Below are positions 1 to 11,639 of a stretch of 64,000 nucleotides of DNA, piece after piece. Every line of letters starts with the position of its first letter. Positions within the stretch are counted from its first letter, which is position 1. Under the pieces are notes generated by a model. That model did no database searches, had not been told where the DNA came from, and was given only the letters and a program-made list of their open reading frames with translations. A program made the translations under genes and the position numbers. The stretch is from Lithospermum erythrorhizon (Eukaryota; Streptophyta; Magnoliopsida; Boraginales; Boraginaceae): NCBI GenBank assembly GCA_019722365.1, contig JADFUC010002064.1, positions 186,001-250,000 of the forward strand, written 5' to 3'.

Positions 1-412
1 ATGTTATAAAAGTACAACGTTGAGAGTTTATATGATTCTATGATTTCAAGGTATTATCGAGCACTTTGCAAAAGATGTTTACTGAAGTATAACAAGCTCA
101 AATTTTAACCTATGCATCTTGAACATGTTTATGTATATATACTTCTCTTGCGACCTTGTGACTTGTGGGAGAACACATAAAGGGAGAGTTTAGTAAATAG
201 AAATTAGAAAATAAAGATCACACTTTGAGGGGTAGTAGATGGCTTCAATGACTTTGTTAGGGGCAGCATTGAAATTGAAACATGTTACATATAAAGTCAA
301 GTCATACAGAACAACTGATTCAGTTCAGTGCTTCGTTCAATCCACACTATATGGCGTGACAAAACTTTTGACGCCACCGGAATTGGCGTTTCTTTTCGAG
401 ATAAACACTAAC

Positions 413-1003
413 CTTTTCAACCCAGGAATCTTTGTACTCAACAATGTATGGATTTTGTGCTTTGGAGATGAGCTCCATCTGCACATACAGGACAATTAGA
501 GACCTTACATTTGCAATGGATTGGCATTTACGAAAAACAATGACAATTTCAATAAGATGTAAACTTCACTTCAGTGGTTATGGGTACGATTTCTACTTTA
601 AACAAACAAATAAATATCCTAAAAAAAATAAGAAAAGAATTATATCATTATTACTGATATTTACGTAGGTTCAAGAAGTACAGGCAACAAACTAACCTCC
701 TGATGAGCAGACCTGCATGTTCTCTCTGACTGGCGTGCAAGGCGGATCTTCTTTATAACATACCTTCATAAGTTGCAAAATATAAGTTTAGAATACTGAT
801 AAATGCAAGAAAAGCAGAACCAAATGAAAAAACATGAAGAGGTCATTTGTACCTTTTCTTTTCTTGCTTGTGCCTCACAAGAAAAGCAGAACCAAATGAA
901 CCCCTCCCAATTTGCTCTAGTACTTCATACTTCTCCATTTTCTATACTGAGGCAAATTTCTTCTGTATCTTCAATTCAAATCCTTAAGCTTCACGATAAA
1001 GTC
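413..1003 (-). CDS. NEK-family Ser/Thr protein kinase, N-terminal exons (partial)
   Basis: Three coding exons can be read on the minus strand: 938-853, 763-697 and 478-413. All have GT/AG borders and compatible phases. The ATG is at 938-936. The frame gives [19 protein letters not shown], then [20 protein letters not shown], then [19 protein letters not shown]. These are the glycine-rich loop (GRGSFG), the ATP-binding lysine region (VIKK) and the alpha-C region of plant NEK (NIMA-related) kinases, which act on microtubules and cell growth. A 5'-UTR exon segment (939-1003) precedes the ATG, with an AG acceptor at 1004-1005. Positions 1-412 are intron. The catalytic exons lie beyond the left edge, so only about 73 of the roughly 600 or more residues usual for these kinases are visible. 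No lesion is seen in the visible part. The family call is strong; which NEK it is cannot be told. Confidence 0.85.
806..900. repeat. 23-bp direct repeat spanning NEK exon 1 and its intron
   Basis: The same 23 bases, beginning CAAGAAAAGCAGAACC on the plus strand, occur at 806-828 (intron 1) and 878-900 (inside coding exon 1), 72 bp apart. It looks like a small local duplication of exon sequence into the intron. The exon frame is not disturbed. Confidence 0.8.
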
Positions 1004-2965
1004 CTGCAAATACATAATGAATAAATAAGGAAGACGGTTACATTTGTGTACCACAAAATCCTTCTCCAGTACTAAAATATATGCTAACAGATGTCACTTA
1101 GAACTGCATTAGCTCAAAATAGTTTCCAATTGCATATACAACGTTCTTTGGCATGAATTGGATATCTTGTAAAGTCTTCATTGAATAGATAATTATCTAA
1201 TGGTCAACTCTCCATCACTAAGCGTTTACCTTCCATCTATTATCATTGTGATTTCTCTGCAAATGCAAATACTGTTGCTGAATTCTATATTATTCTAGTT
1301 CCAGAGGGCAGCTTCACCTCAAACAAGTAAACACTAAATGAATGATAAAATGGTCATTGTAGTCTAATCATTTACACTGCTAAATACTAATTTGATACTC
1401 ATTGAGTGATCATAGTGCTTCTATAACTTTAATGATTGGCCATTTCCCAACGGAGAATGTTGGAGTGCACCCATCTAAATCTCACAGTAAGAGATAATTA
1501 TATGCCCAAATTACAACATGCCAAGTTCTGAAAGTTAAATCTAGTAGTACCACAAATCAGACAAAAGATATAATAACACCAACATCATTACACTAATTTT
1601 ATAACTGTAGTTTTACTCTTTGGCAGTTTCTACTTTAAAAACAAGCAAAGTTTGGAATGATTAATTGAAAAAGACCCTACAACCCCAACTATCCCAAATA
1701 GAAAAAAACATAACTTTATACAAAAATTACTTGTGGGGTGCAATAACCTTATCTAAATAAGCTTAAGCAACTCTAGTTAAAGAACTAAAGAACCCTGAAT
1801 ACACAAAGGTTCAACAACTTCATCATGCAACCACTACGGTTGCTTTAGTAAAATTTCAATAGTCGCGGATATTACTTGATAGCAATTAAGAACTCAACAA
1901 CCACCTCATCATATGCAAATTAATACAATAACAACATCAGTAACTAGTTAGTGATGCACAACATAAAAAAAAATATCAAAAAACACTATTACCAAGAAAG
2001 CTCTGCATGTACCAATGTAAGCAAACAACAACAAAATCTTCAATATAATATATCAGATTAAAGAAATACTCAAATGAACAAAAATGGTACTGAAAAATTT
2101 GCAAGAAAATGCAAAAATATGAAAATAAACAGCACCTGAAAATGAGAAACCAATTAGCTTAACTAAAACAACCCCAATATACTAGATCTTCAAACCCGTA
2201 TTTTGGCTTTACTTAAACTAAAATGTTGAAAAAACCAAGGTTTTAAGGTATAATATATAGTATAAGTAGGTAAGAAAAATGAAAAAACACTCTTAACATT
2301 AATTTACATTAAAGAAAAGGAAAAAGAATGAAGAAGATAGGTAGGTAAAGAATTAGGAGGAAATAAAGCTATCACTAGAAAAAAGGAGAAATCTAATGAA
2401 GTTCGAAGTAGAAAGAAAGCAAAAGAGAAACAGATTCTGAAAAAGTTGGAAAAATTCAAACTTCAAAATAGGTAGGCAATAGTTTTTGGGACCCGTGGTG
2501 GCTTCATAAACTGAGCTTCATAAAAATAATTAGACCATCTCGGCAGCAGTCAATTTTCCCCACTCTCTTTTGTCGCATTAGATTATCGTATTCTTATCAT
2601 TCATTTTAAAAATTTCATGTAGCGTTCGCCCATTCATGACCGGTGGTCAGTTAATTTTTTTGACTTTTCTCTTTCGTCATCATTTAATATTTATAATCGA
2701 TTTTATGAATTCTGATTAATTTTTTTGAATTCTGATTAGTTTTAATAACTTGATTAATTTTATAGTTATAAATTAATTTTTTAATGACAATTAATTTTAT
2801 GAATTCAATTAATTTTAATATCTATTTTAATTAAATTTGGATAAAATATTTTTTTAATTTGGATAAAATGTGATTTTCAATATAATATTTTAAAAGGAAA
2901 AAAATAATAGCTTGATATTATTAAACGAAATAAAAATAAGAAGCGCGCAAAATTATTGAAAGCAT
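1004..2965. other. NEK upstream region, no further gene seen
   Basis: This is AT-rich sequence upstream of the NEK coding exons. The 5'-UTR acceptor at 1004-1005 implies a leader intron, so the NEK promoter and first untranslated exon should lie here. The purine-rich block at about 2320-2460 (pyrimidine-rich on the minus strand) is a candidate leader, but no boundary can be fixed. From 2640 to 2965 the sequence is simple AT-rich repetition. No coding similarity was recognised. Confidence 0.4.
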
Positions 2966-3500
2966 TTAAAGAAAAACACAATAAACATCGTTAAATTTAG
3001 AAAATTTGAAATTTAGATCTAATTGAGTGTTGCTCCAAATTTTACTTACGAATGTCTTTCGGCAGGATCTTTTCTTATTTGAATATGTTGGGCCATCGCG
3101 TATTTTTCCTTTCTTAGATGCTTGTTTGCTTGAATGCTTGAAAACTATGGGAGTATCTCCGTCAGCGTTCAGGAGAGATTTGGGCAGAAATTTCAGGATA
3201 TCCGAGTCGATGCACCCGATATTTTTGCTCATTTGTAGGTTATATGTTTGGGATGGAGCATAATTGTTCAAGCGGTTGATAAGCAAGTATAGTAAGGATG
3301 ATTATTTAAATGCATAAAATTTGGGTGGCATGTATATTGCGATTGAAAATTAGGTTGCATTCCATATTTTGTGGGTTTCTTCATTTTGAGGTTGCATACT
3401 CGGATTCGAGGGATGATTAGGAAAGTTGTAATAGTTTTGAGGAAAGTTGTAATTTTGAGGAGAAAGAACATAGTTTTTATAGGATCCATGAGGAAGATTG
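2966..3500 (-). pseudogene. Possible PIF/Harbinger ORF1 (NAM-associated-like) relic
   Basis: On the minus strand, 3500-3270 reads as an Asn/Pro/Tyr/Phe-rich segment in broken frames (for example NYNFPQNYYNFPNH and MQPQNEETHK). It is followed at 3286-2966 by a frame containing LLNADGDTPIV and KKGKIRDGPTYSNKKRS. This order, a low-complexity N/P/F/Y stretch and then a charged Lys-rich linker, resembles the N terminus of the Myb/trihelix-like ORF1 proteins of plant PIF/Harbinger transposons. The DNA-binding part itself is not visible and the frame is interrupted. The call is weak; an unrelated low-complexity sequence is possible. Confidence 0.25.
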
Positions 3501-4389
3501 AAGATTAAACTTAGTTAGAAAAATAAAATAGAAATATGATGTAAAAGCTCAAAAAAATTGTGTTCGAATGATACAAGGGAAACATTGTTATAGATGTGAA
3601 AAGAAATAAAATTAATGTGTTGAAAAAAAAATTTGCATTATTATTGCTGCAAAAAAAATCGTTTAAGGAGAAAAAAAACAAATACAGCAGCCTGGGGCCA
3701 GCGTGGCAGCGTCCCATTACAGAGGTTTTTTTTTTTGTTTTTTGATAAAGTGGAGTGGGACCCACTAGTAATTTCAAAATTTCCCCCACCAGTGAAATTT
3801 TCCCTTCCATTACTTCATTTCCTATCGATTCACTCATACTACTTAGCAAACGTCTTTTTATTCACTGATTAAAAGCATAACATGCGTGGTCTTATGGTTT
3901 ATTATATTTTCCGATGATAGTTTAAATGATAATTTAAAATAGTAGCATTTTGTGATATTTTTTGAACTTATACTTGTGATGGTTCGATTTAGGCTTGACA
4001 TGGTGATGGTTTTGTATAGGGTTTTTAAATTGATGGTTTCAATTTTTTTATGATTTATTTTAATTAACATATACAACATTAATAATAAAATGTTAAATGC
4101 AGGAATAAGATCTCTATAAAGGGGGGCAGCATATAATTCCACTTATTTAAAGCTTTCCAGGCAAAAGATTTTATCCATTTTTATCACTTATCAGTGTCTG
4201 AAACATGGAACTGAAATGATAACGAGTCACCCAGCACGTTACTTAGCTCGAATGGCTAAAAGTATACTCTAGATTTACTGGTGTATGTGATACGCATTCA
4301 AAGAACTTGGCTTCTGGTATATCTACCAAGCTAAAAACTTATATAATTTGTTTGGGTAATTAATTTGTGAAATTAATTGTGTTAATTTT
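3501..4389. other. AT-rich spacer, no gene seen
   Basis: This stretch holds poly-A and poly-T runs around 3620-3750 that flank a short GC-rich patch (about 3685-3720), followed by AT-rich sequence. The open frames on both strands are low complexity and have no recognisable product. Confidence 0.4.
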
Positions 4390-5450
4390 TTTGTTTAATA
4401 AACATTAATTAGTTAAATTATTGTCCTAAATAATTAATATATTAGGTTTGACTAATTAATTTATGAAATTATTTGTGTTTGGTAATTATTAGAATATGCA
4501 CATTGAACACGGGTGGCTATAATTCATAATGTTAAATTGAATATTTATATTTTGTCAAATTTTCATATTCATAATGTTAAAGTAATATTCGTCATGTTTA
4601 GAATCTTATATATTGAGTTAGTTTTCATGAATTTAAGTATTTATGTCAAATTTCTTATGTTATTATTTTTATTTTATAAACATTAATTAGTTAAATCATT
4701 GTCATAAATAATTAATATATTTTGTTTGTATGAAATTAATTTGTAAGAAATTTTTGTGTTAGGTAATTATTATTAGAATATGCAATTACTCGTCGAATCG
4801 TGGAATGTCTTGGTTAAACAATTGTACTTAGCGAGCGTCACGCTCGTTAAGAACGAGTGCATAATAAATCATAAATTGTGCGCTCAGGTGTTAATGCTTT
4901 CGCTGCTTGGACATATTTTTTGTATTTTAATTATCATCTTAATATTAATGAATTATAATATTTTTATTATTTATTTTTATTATTACAGTTTATTGTTTAA
5001 CTTTGAAGATAATAATGTTAAATTGTACATTTATATTTTGTCAAATTTCCATATTTATAATGTTAAAGTAATGTTCATTGTGTTTAGAATCTTATATATT
5101 GAGTTAGTTTCCATGAATTTAAGTATTTATGTAAAAAAAAATTAAAAGTTTATAAATATTAATTAGTTAAATTATTGTCCTAAATAATTAATTTATTTTG
5201 TTTGATAATTAATTTTGTGAAATTATTTGTGTTAGATAATTATTATTAGAATATATGTAATTACTCGTCGAACATGTGGAATGTGTACTAGTTAAGCGAT
5301 TGGGCGTGCGGCAGTGTACGCTCGTTAAAAGAATCCAGTGTATAATAAATCTTAAATTGTGCGCCGGTGTGTACTCACCTGTGATGGGCGTATTTTTTCT
5401 ATTTCAAATTATTATCTTAATTTTAATGAATTATAATATTTTCAAATTAT
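4390..5450 (+). repeat. Three-copy direct repeat of about 0.3-0.5 kb units
   Basis: A block starting with an AACATTAATTAGTTAAAT-type motif recurs at about 4396, 4677 and 5150. The copies share long AT-rich stretches, for example TAGAATCTTATATATTGAGT near 4608 and 5088. Units B (about 4677-5149) and C (about 5150-5450) also share a central segment of mixed base content (ATTACTCGTCGAA, CGCTCGTTAA, ATAATAAATC). Unit A lacks this, so A-to-B spacing is about 280 bp and B-to-C about 473 bp. In unit B the segment contains a small palindrome, CGAGCGTCACGCTCG, near 4832. There is no credible coding function. Confidence 0.75.
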
Positions 5451-6964
5451 AATAAAAAGCTAAAACTACCGAGTGTATATTACGCACACTTATTTTAACT
5501 TTGAGGACATGATATTTGCGTTGACATGTAACTTCAGGTGTATGAGTCATAATGTAGCATGCTTAAAAGAGCTAAATTAGCAGAAGGCGTATATTATGCC
5601 TGCTTGGTTTAAGTTCGGTAAAGTATGAGCTTGTGCATTCAACATGTTTCGATTATGCAGCGTCATAGTATCATTGGGTAACAAGGTTAAAACTATCGGA
5701 GTGTATGTTATCAGCTCGGAGGTAACTTCGAATAGATACTCCGTCTTATTTCGGCCCCGAGGGCAAAATAAGGAGAAATTTGTGCCTTACACAAATCAAG
5801 CCTTGGAAATAGGCTTTACCTTGATTCATAAATGTTTACAAAAGTGATTGATAGTTAAACATTAGAATACGTGTGATGATCTGTCTTTTATCTTTTAAAT
5901 TAATAAATTTCACGAGATTACATGACATTATTCCCCATAGAGCACGTTTATTGTATGACTAAAAGATACATCAAATGTAGGTAAAATTATGTTTGAACCC
6001 GTACTAATAAAATGCGAAGATTACAGAAGAAATGTTTAGTTAAATGCGTGCGAGTATAACTCAGCGGTTATAAGTAAAATACGAGGCGGAGTTTTAGTGA
6101 AAAATCTTAAAAGCAGTTAACAACGTATACAACTATTCTTTTAAAAATCGTGATAAAAATGCAGAAATACTCTGATTTAATACTTTTACATGTACTTGTA
6201 ATGGTGACTAACTTTAATTTATAACAACGGCGCTAAGGAATTATGGCGTGAAAAATTTAAAATCGTTGATATCTTAAATAGCGATCGTCATACATAAACT
6301 CCCCCAATGCTCACCCCACACACTATGGTATTCTGATACTCAAGCCATTAAATATCACATTGGCGACAACATGACAAAGAATATTAATCCACTAATTCAC
6401 CAACAAAACATGGCTGAGTAGTTAAACCGTCCCCATCTCAAAATGTCATTTGGAAGTAAATGGTTTTCCATGCTGAAAACTACATCCCAGGTAACCATTG
6501 AGCGCCACAAAATGGCATGATGTTGGATATTTTTCATGGTGTAGGTTGTTGCGAGTTTAAGCAACCTTAATTAATGTCGTTGCATGATTAGTGCAACAAC
6601 GATGATATAAGTTGGACATTCACGATTAATGCGTATTCTGAACGAGGGAGGATATTAGGATTGATAGCCAGTTACAGAGTCCAAGTGGTACTCGGGGACG
6701 TGAAGTATTTAGATTTTGGTTTAGCGAGTATTTGAATAGGTTTAGGTTTAGTATTTTGATTTGAATTTGACTTCTATTTTTTATTGTAATTGAGAACAAT
6801 GATTTATCAATAATGTTTCTCCCAATACTGTTTTATCAAAGGTTATATTGCGTGCTTATCCTTCTGTGAGCTTGCGTGTGCTACGAGACTACGATTGGGG
6901 GGTTGTCCACTACGGGGTGCTCTACCTCTGGTTATTGTATCCTTTTCTGTGATAACTTGATTAC
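5451..6964. other. Unassigned sequence, possibly decayed retroelement
   Basis: Base composition is less AT-extreme than on the left, with many stops in all frames. From about 6720 to 6850 there is a T-rich stretch with a TTATCAATAATGTTTCTCCC segment that looks like an LTR-type polyadenylation region. No partner LTR or coding domain was recognised. Confidence 0.25.
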
Positions 6965-7441
6965 TTGGTCTTCACCAAAAAACATGTGACCGTGGCTCTT
7001 TCCCCAGCATTGAGGCTAAATATCGTTTGTCACCGTGGCTCTTTTCTAGCATTGAGGCTGCAAATATACGTTGTCTCGCTGCTGCTATTGCTGAATAGAC
7101 ATGGATTCAGTACTTATTATGTGATAATATTTATTTTATTACCTCAGCTGCGGCAGTTGTGTATTGTCATAATATTGTTGCTACTTGTCTGGCCTATATT
7201 CAGTTATGCATTCTCCAGACTAAGTATTAACATTGACTATCATTTAGGATTAGGGAGAAAAAGAAGTTTTAATGTAGGTGATCTTCAAGGTTGTTCATGT
7301 TCCAACCCCATGCTCCAGTTGGCGGATGTTTGCAAGGCTCTCTCTGATCCCAAGTTTCGACAGGCTATTGCTAATCTTTTGCCGTGTCCAACCGGCCAAA
7401 GATTGAGGGAGGATGTTAGAACTCTTATCCGTCTATACTAG
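6965..7441 (+). other. Unrecognised 158-codon open frame
   Basis: The frame runs 158 codons, from an ATG after ATTACTTGGTC to a TAG at 7439-7441. The first half is hydrophobic and partly made by a 44-bp tandem repeat. The second half is more protein-like, with DLQGCSCSNPMLQLADVCK and LSDPKFRQAIANLLPCP. I do not recognise the family. It has no clear signal peptide, no obvious promoter and no intron evidence, and it sits among decayed elements. It may be the last exon of a lost gene or chance. Confidence 0.2.
6988..7076 (+). repeat. 44-bp tandem duplication
   Basis: Two adjacent diverged copies of a 44-bp unit are seen, each beginning with ACCGTGGCTCTTT and containing AGCATTGAGGCT. The first is at about 6988-7031 and the second at about 7032-7076. 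The copies differ by several substitutions, so the duplication is not recent. Confidence 0.75.
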
Positions 7442-7744
7442 TTATATTAGTTTTGGAGTTGTTCTTATCTTCTAGTCCAACTGATTGTATAGATATATAA
7501 TGGCTAGTAGTGTAGTTGTATGATATTAAAGCTCTTGTGTTAACTTTAATTTATAAATACATCAATCTCAAATCCATTTTGATGTTGAGCCAGCAATCAA
7601 ACTCTCACATCACTATGATCTAACTCAACGAGTAGAAATTTGTAGTGTAGATGATTAGACTATCCCTTTTACAGTATTATCCATCCATTGTTTACTTGGT
7701 TGGAAGTGTAGTTGCTGCTCGAACTAGAATCGTATAGACATGTT

Positions 7745-9195
7745 CTCGCACTTCCAAAGCTTCGCACTGACATGTTCTTCTCATTGTCCTTCTTCAGCAC
7801 CTTGGCTACAGCCATCTCGAAATCTTCTTGTGTCACATGGACCCTCCTCTCCCTCAGAGCAAACATACCTGCCTCTGTGCACACGGCCTTCAGTTCAGCA
7901 CCAGATGCGCCATTCATCTTCTCAACTATCTTTTTTAAAATTCAGTTTCCACTCATCAAGTTCATTCTTTCACTGGGTGGGTTTCAGATGTCACCCAGCG
8001 TGAATCCTCTCATTGGGATTTGGAAATTCAGTTTTTTCGGTCAGAGTGCTTCTGGTCTAAAGGGAGGCTTGATCAACAATGTCAATTCTGTTTGTTTCCA
8101 TCAAAACCTTTATCCTGTTTGATCGCATAAAACCATCAAGCTGGTTGACAAGTTCAACATGCTCCGCTGTACTTCACTGTCTCCATTGCCACTCCCAGAT
8201 TCAATCCTAGCTGACCCAATGCTATCAAATTCATCATGATATGATTGGTGGTGCTTAACACTTGCCATGACAAAGAGTTCTCCTAACCATTCGAGACAAC
8301 TCTCCAGCTATGTTTCAACCTGATAAAAGGACTTAATTACAGTGTGGTGAGGCCACTGCCTAATAGCCGATGTTTTCCCAGTTCACAGGCCCATAAGCAG
8401 AACCCCTGACAGAAAATAGCATGACAGAAAGTGTGAATTCAAAATTAAATCAACCAATACGCTGATAAAAATAAAAATAAACAGGCATAAAATCTATCTG
8501 CAAATACCTTTGGCTGAGCAATACATCGGCTTTCAAACAACTTCGGGATGTTTTAATAGGAAGCTTCGATGACCTAAAACTTTTATAAAAGAAAAGAGAG
8601 TTAGATTATCAGAGGAGAATTCAAAATTTCTTACCAAATAAACTTAGAAGTACCTCCTTGATCTCTTTGATTTGCTGGTCAAGGCCGCAATCATGTCATA
8701 AATTGGAGTCTGGAACTTTGTGGAGCTTTCATGAGGGTTGACCAAAGGGATCTACTTTAGCGGTAAAAATTCGGTGGAGTACATAGCTGTCATTGCGAAG
8801 AGCAACTCTAGTTGATGGAGTGATCTTCGTCATGTCAATACTTTTAATCAATATCAGACATATTTCCTTTTGGGTGAACCCAACCAACCAACACCTTTGA
8901 TTTCCCAATAACTTTTACAACTTCACCAACATAAGATCAGGCTCCTGGAGCATTTGTAACTCTTCACTCAGCATTCTCACTTTAGAATTGAGTTCATCAC
9001 GTTGAGCTCGAAGACCATTGAGAATGTCAGATTGTTCCAGCTATTTGCAATGTAGTTGCAGATCCTGAATATGCTGCAAATAGAATTGCCTCGATCCTTC
9101 TCCTTGCTCAGTCGAGCTTAGCCAAACATACCTCAATATTTCTGGTTCGTTTCTGCTTCTTTCTGCACTCACTGATCCCATGGTTGTCGGTAAAT
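7745..9195 (-). pseudogene. RPT6: 26S proteasome regulatory ATPase RPT6 pseudogene
   Basis: On the minus strand the sequence follows the order of RPT6 (Sug1/PSMC5), one of six AAA+ ATPases in the proteasome base. In sequence are the N-terminal coiled coil (EQGEGSRQFYLQHIQDLQ near 9100 and QRDELNSKVRMLSEELQMLQ near 8980), the domain leading to the Walker A exon (LFESRCIAQPK near 8530), the Walker B region ([19 protein letters not shown], about 8230), and the C terminus ([19 protein letters not shown], about 7917-7860). There are many in-frame stops and frameshifts. The Walker A motif is destroyed and the final LRKLWK is shifted by a 1-nt deletion. Two intron-like gaps remain, near 8590-8650 and 8400-8510, so this is a copied genomic fragment and not a retrocopy. 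It can make no working ATPase. Confidence 0.85.
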
Positions 9196-9300
9196 TTGTG
9201 GTTTCTTGTGTGGGAAGAAGAGCATTGGTATGATGATCACTGAGGTTTACAGCATCGGTTCTACTTCCAAATCCTGCTCTCTACAGCATCAGTTTCTACT

Positions 9301-10640
9301 TCAGAATCTATTCTCTACCACTATATATTTGTAACGTTTTGCAACAACTAAAAAGTATACAAAATTCAGCAATTGCAAAACAGCTATCAAATAGTAGAGG
9401 TACTCCAATCTTCCCTTGTTGAGATCTCCAGCAATCCAACCTCCGGATTTTGAATTCTTCGTGATCATATGGATGATTGATCCCATGAAGTATTTAGAAA
9501 AGCAAATATTCCAAAACCACAATGAAAGAAGCCCTCAGCTTCTCTCATGTTTTCGAGGGGAATTACTTGTAATAAAATTCATTTTGGCCTATTATTGAAA
9601 ATGCTTTTGATATGCAGCGGTGCATATTGAGGGACGCTTAATAACGGACATTGCTGAAATCTTCCCTCCAGACTTGGCAAATCCAAGTGTTGGTTGAGAT
9701 ATTGCTATGGCTCTTCTTTTATTTTCTACTAGACCAGAAATAATCATAGTGATTATTGCAAGAAAAAAACCAACTCCCCAACCTAAAGCATGAGATGCCA
9801 TCTTCCATCTTAGTGATTTTTGGCGAGCCTTAGGGAAGTATTATCTGGTCATATATTGGTATCCATATTATTCGGCCAACATGGAAAAACCAGAATATGT
9901 TCTGTGAGGAATTTTGTCAGCTATTGTGTAGCTCTTCATCAGTTTGGAGGGCTTGCAAAATCGAGAATAAGAGCCTATTTGCACTTGAATGATGAAATAT
10001 ATAACACAAGCAGCCCCATATAGGGATTCACTTTTATCACATTTCACCTCTTCCACTTGTTCAATGTTGCCAACTTCCATCGCCTTTTCTTAATTATTTG
10101 CCACTAACACTTGAGTCACATAGTTTTATGGGACTATGATCGAGGGATTTTTTGATGTAACGGTAAGCCACGAAGCGAACATGAGGAGGGTGGGAATCGT
10201 GAACCAATTGACCAATTAACCAATGAACCTTTACTTGCACATGGGCGATCACCGTCACGGATGCAGTGGGGGAGGCCAGTACTAAGGAGAAGTCGTACAA
10301 TTAAAGAAGCTTTTTAAGCCCTTCCGCTGATGTTTTGGGGTCGAATTGATACGCTCCAAGCGTATTGTTGCATATACCACCAGCTCCGACTGCTAGAAAT
10401 CCCAAGCTGGTTATGACAAATGTGAGTGCCATGCTGTTGGTTCATCCCATTCACTAATATCATCTGTTGGGCATTAGGATGGCGTAGTTTTTGGAATAGC
10501 GCGTTAATGTCGGTGCCAACAACCCCTACAAAATAGATATTGTAGATTATGTTAGGTTTATTAGGTGTTATTACTATTGAATCGAAAGCAAGATAACAAA
10601 GCATACACCTGCACAATATGTAGATGCGACTTGGCATATC
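9301..10640 (-). pseudogene. NRT1/PTR (NPF) family transporter pseudogene
   Basis: Pieces of a major-facilitator nitrate/peptide transporter are read on the minus strand in proper order. The middle part, about 10450-10150, includes VITSLGFLAVGAGGICNNTL, AYQFDPKTSAEGLKSFFN and VQVKVHWLIG. The later helix LGWGVGFFLAIITMIISGLV is followed by ENKRRAIAISQPTLGFAKSG at about 9790-9670. The last helices at about 9460-9301 read GGWIAGDLNKGRLEYLYYL and LNFVYFLVVAKRYKY. These match the C-terminal half of plant NPF proteins, most like the NPF2 type by my reading. The frame shifts several times and the N-terminal half is absent. The fragment stops about 240 bp short of the copia insertions at 10.9 kb, and no N-terminal part reappears beyond them at 20.2 kb. 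Confidence 0.8.
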
Positions 10641-10910
10641 GGCAGCACATGATTTATGTGTTTCGAATGATGCAATCTCAATGAGATTGATACTCTGTTA
10701 TATATGTCAGCATAGAATGGATATACAACAAGAATTTGAATTCAAGCTTTGGTAGCTGTCTCTATCTGAAATTATGATAACAGTACAACCATGAATGTAG
10801 GAACTAATACAACAACTTCAACAAATACATTAATTTAACTTATCAAACAATTGTATGGATAATCCTACTGTACATCAGAACATGTTGGTACTAGTTTCGA
10901 ATCTCAGTAG

Positions 10911-11288
10911 TGTAAAACCTTGGACCAGGAGAAATATGTAACTAGTACTACTAGTTTGTATTTGAGGAGAAACAGAGTACTAGTATCAAGAACAAACAGT
11001 GTACTAATTAATATATGAGAACTTTGCTTTACTTCTTTTCTTGCTCTCTTTTTGATTTGTCTTAATGGTCACAAATACAAGCATATATATAGGACTCCAA
11101 GTCGGTGGCATTTATAGTCCACCTCCCACCCGACATATATGAAGCTACGACATTCTTTTAAGAAAAATCTTATACTAGCTTATTGAACAACCTTCTAACC
11201 ATCTTGATTTTCCCATTAGTTTAGTTCTATAAAATATTGGACCATAAAAATTAATTTAGAATATACTAAAAGGGTTATTAATTTAACC
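10911..11288 (-). repeat. 3' LTR of inner copia element
   Basis: The 378-bp repeat aligns with 14004-14397. Its outer edge (TGTAAAACC at 10911 on the plus strand, so ...TTTTACA on the minus strand) abuts the AGTAG target duplication. Its inner edge has lost the canonical TGT start. The bases just inside (11289-11300, purine-rich on the minus strand) are a likely polypurine tract. Confidence 0.85.
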
Positions 11289-11639
11289 TCACCTCAACAT
11301 TTTTTCGAAACTCTGATTTGTGTTCCGCATCATTTCAAATGTTGGTTTTGTTTAGTGGCTAGTGCCAATATCTCCTCCTTCATACTCCAAAACTTCTTGT
11401 ATATTTGTCACTTCATCGAAATGATCTGCTCCTTAATCTCGGCATATGCAGTGACTCGTATTTAGTTTCTTCTAGCTGATTAATTTGTATTTCCTCTGGA
11501 GTTTCGTAAAACCACATAGCTTAAAAGACTTTTAGTTTTAAATAAAGTATCTATCTCTTGCGGTTGTTGATCTGCTGCGGATTTCGGTTCTTCTGCTTGT
11601 GTCTGATCACCTCTATCTTCAGGTGGCTCCTGCAACCTA

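Noticed and set aside
2966..4142. Several overlapping short frames on both strands
   Set aside because: They are low complexity or shadow frames. Only a weak Harbinger ORF1-like signal on the minus strand was kept.
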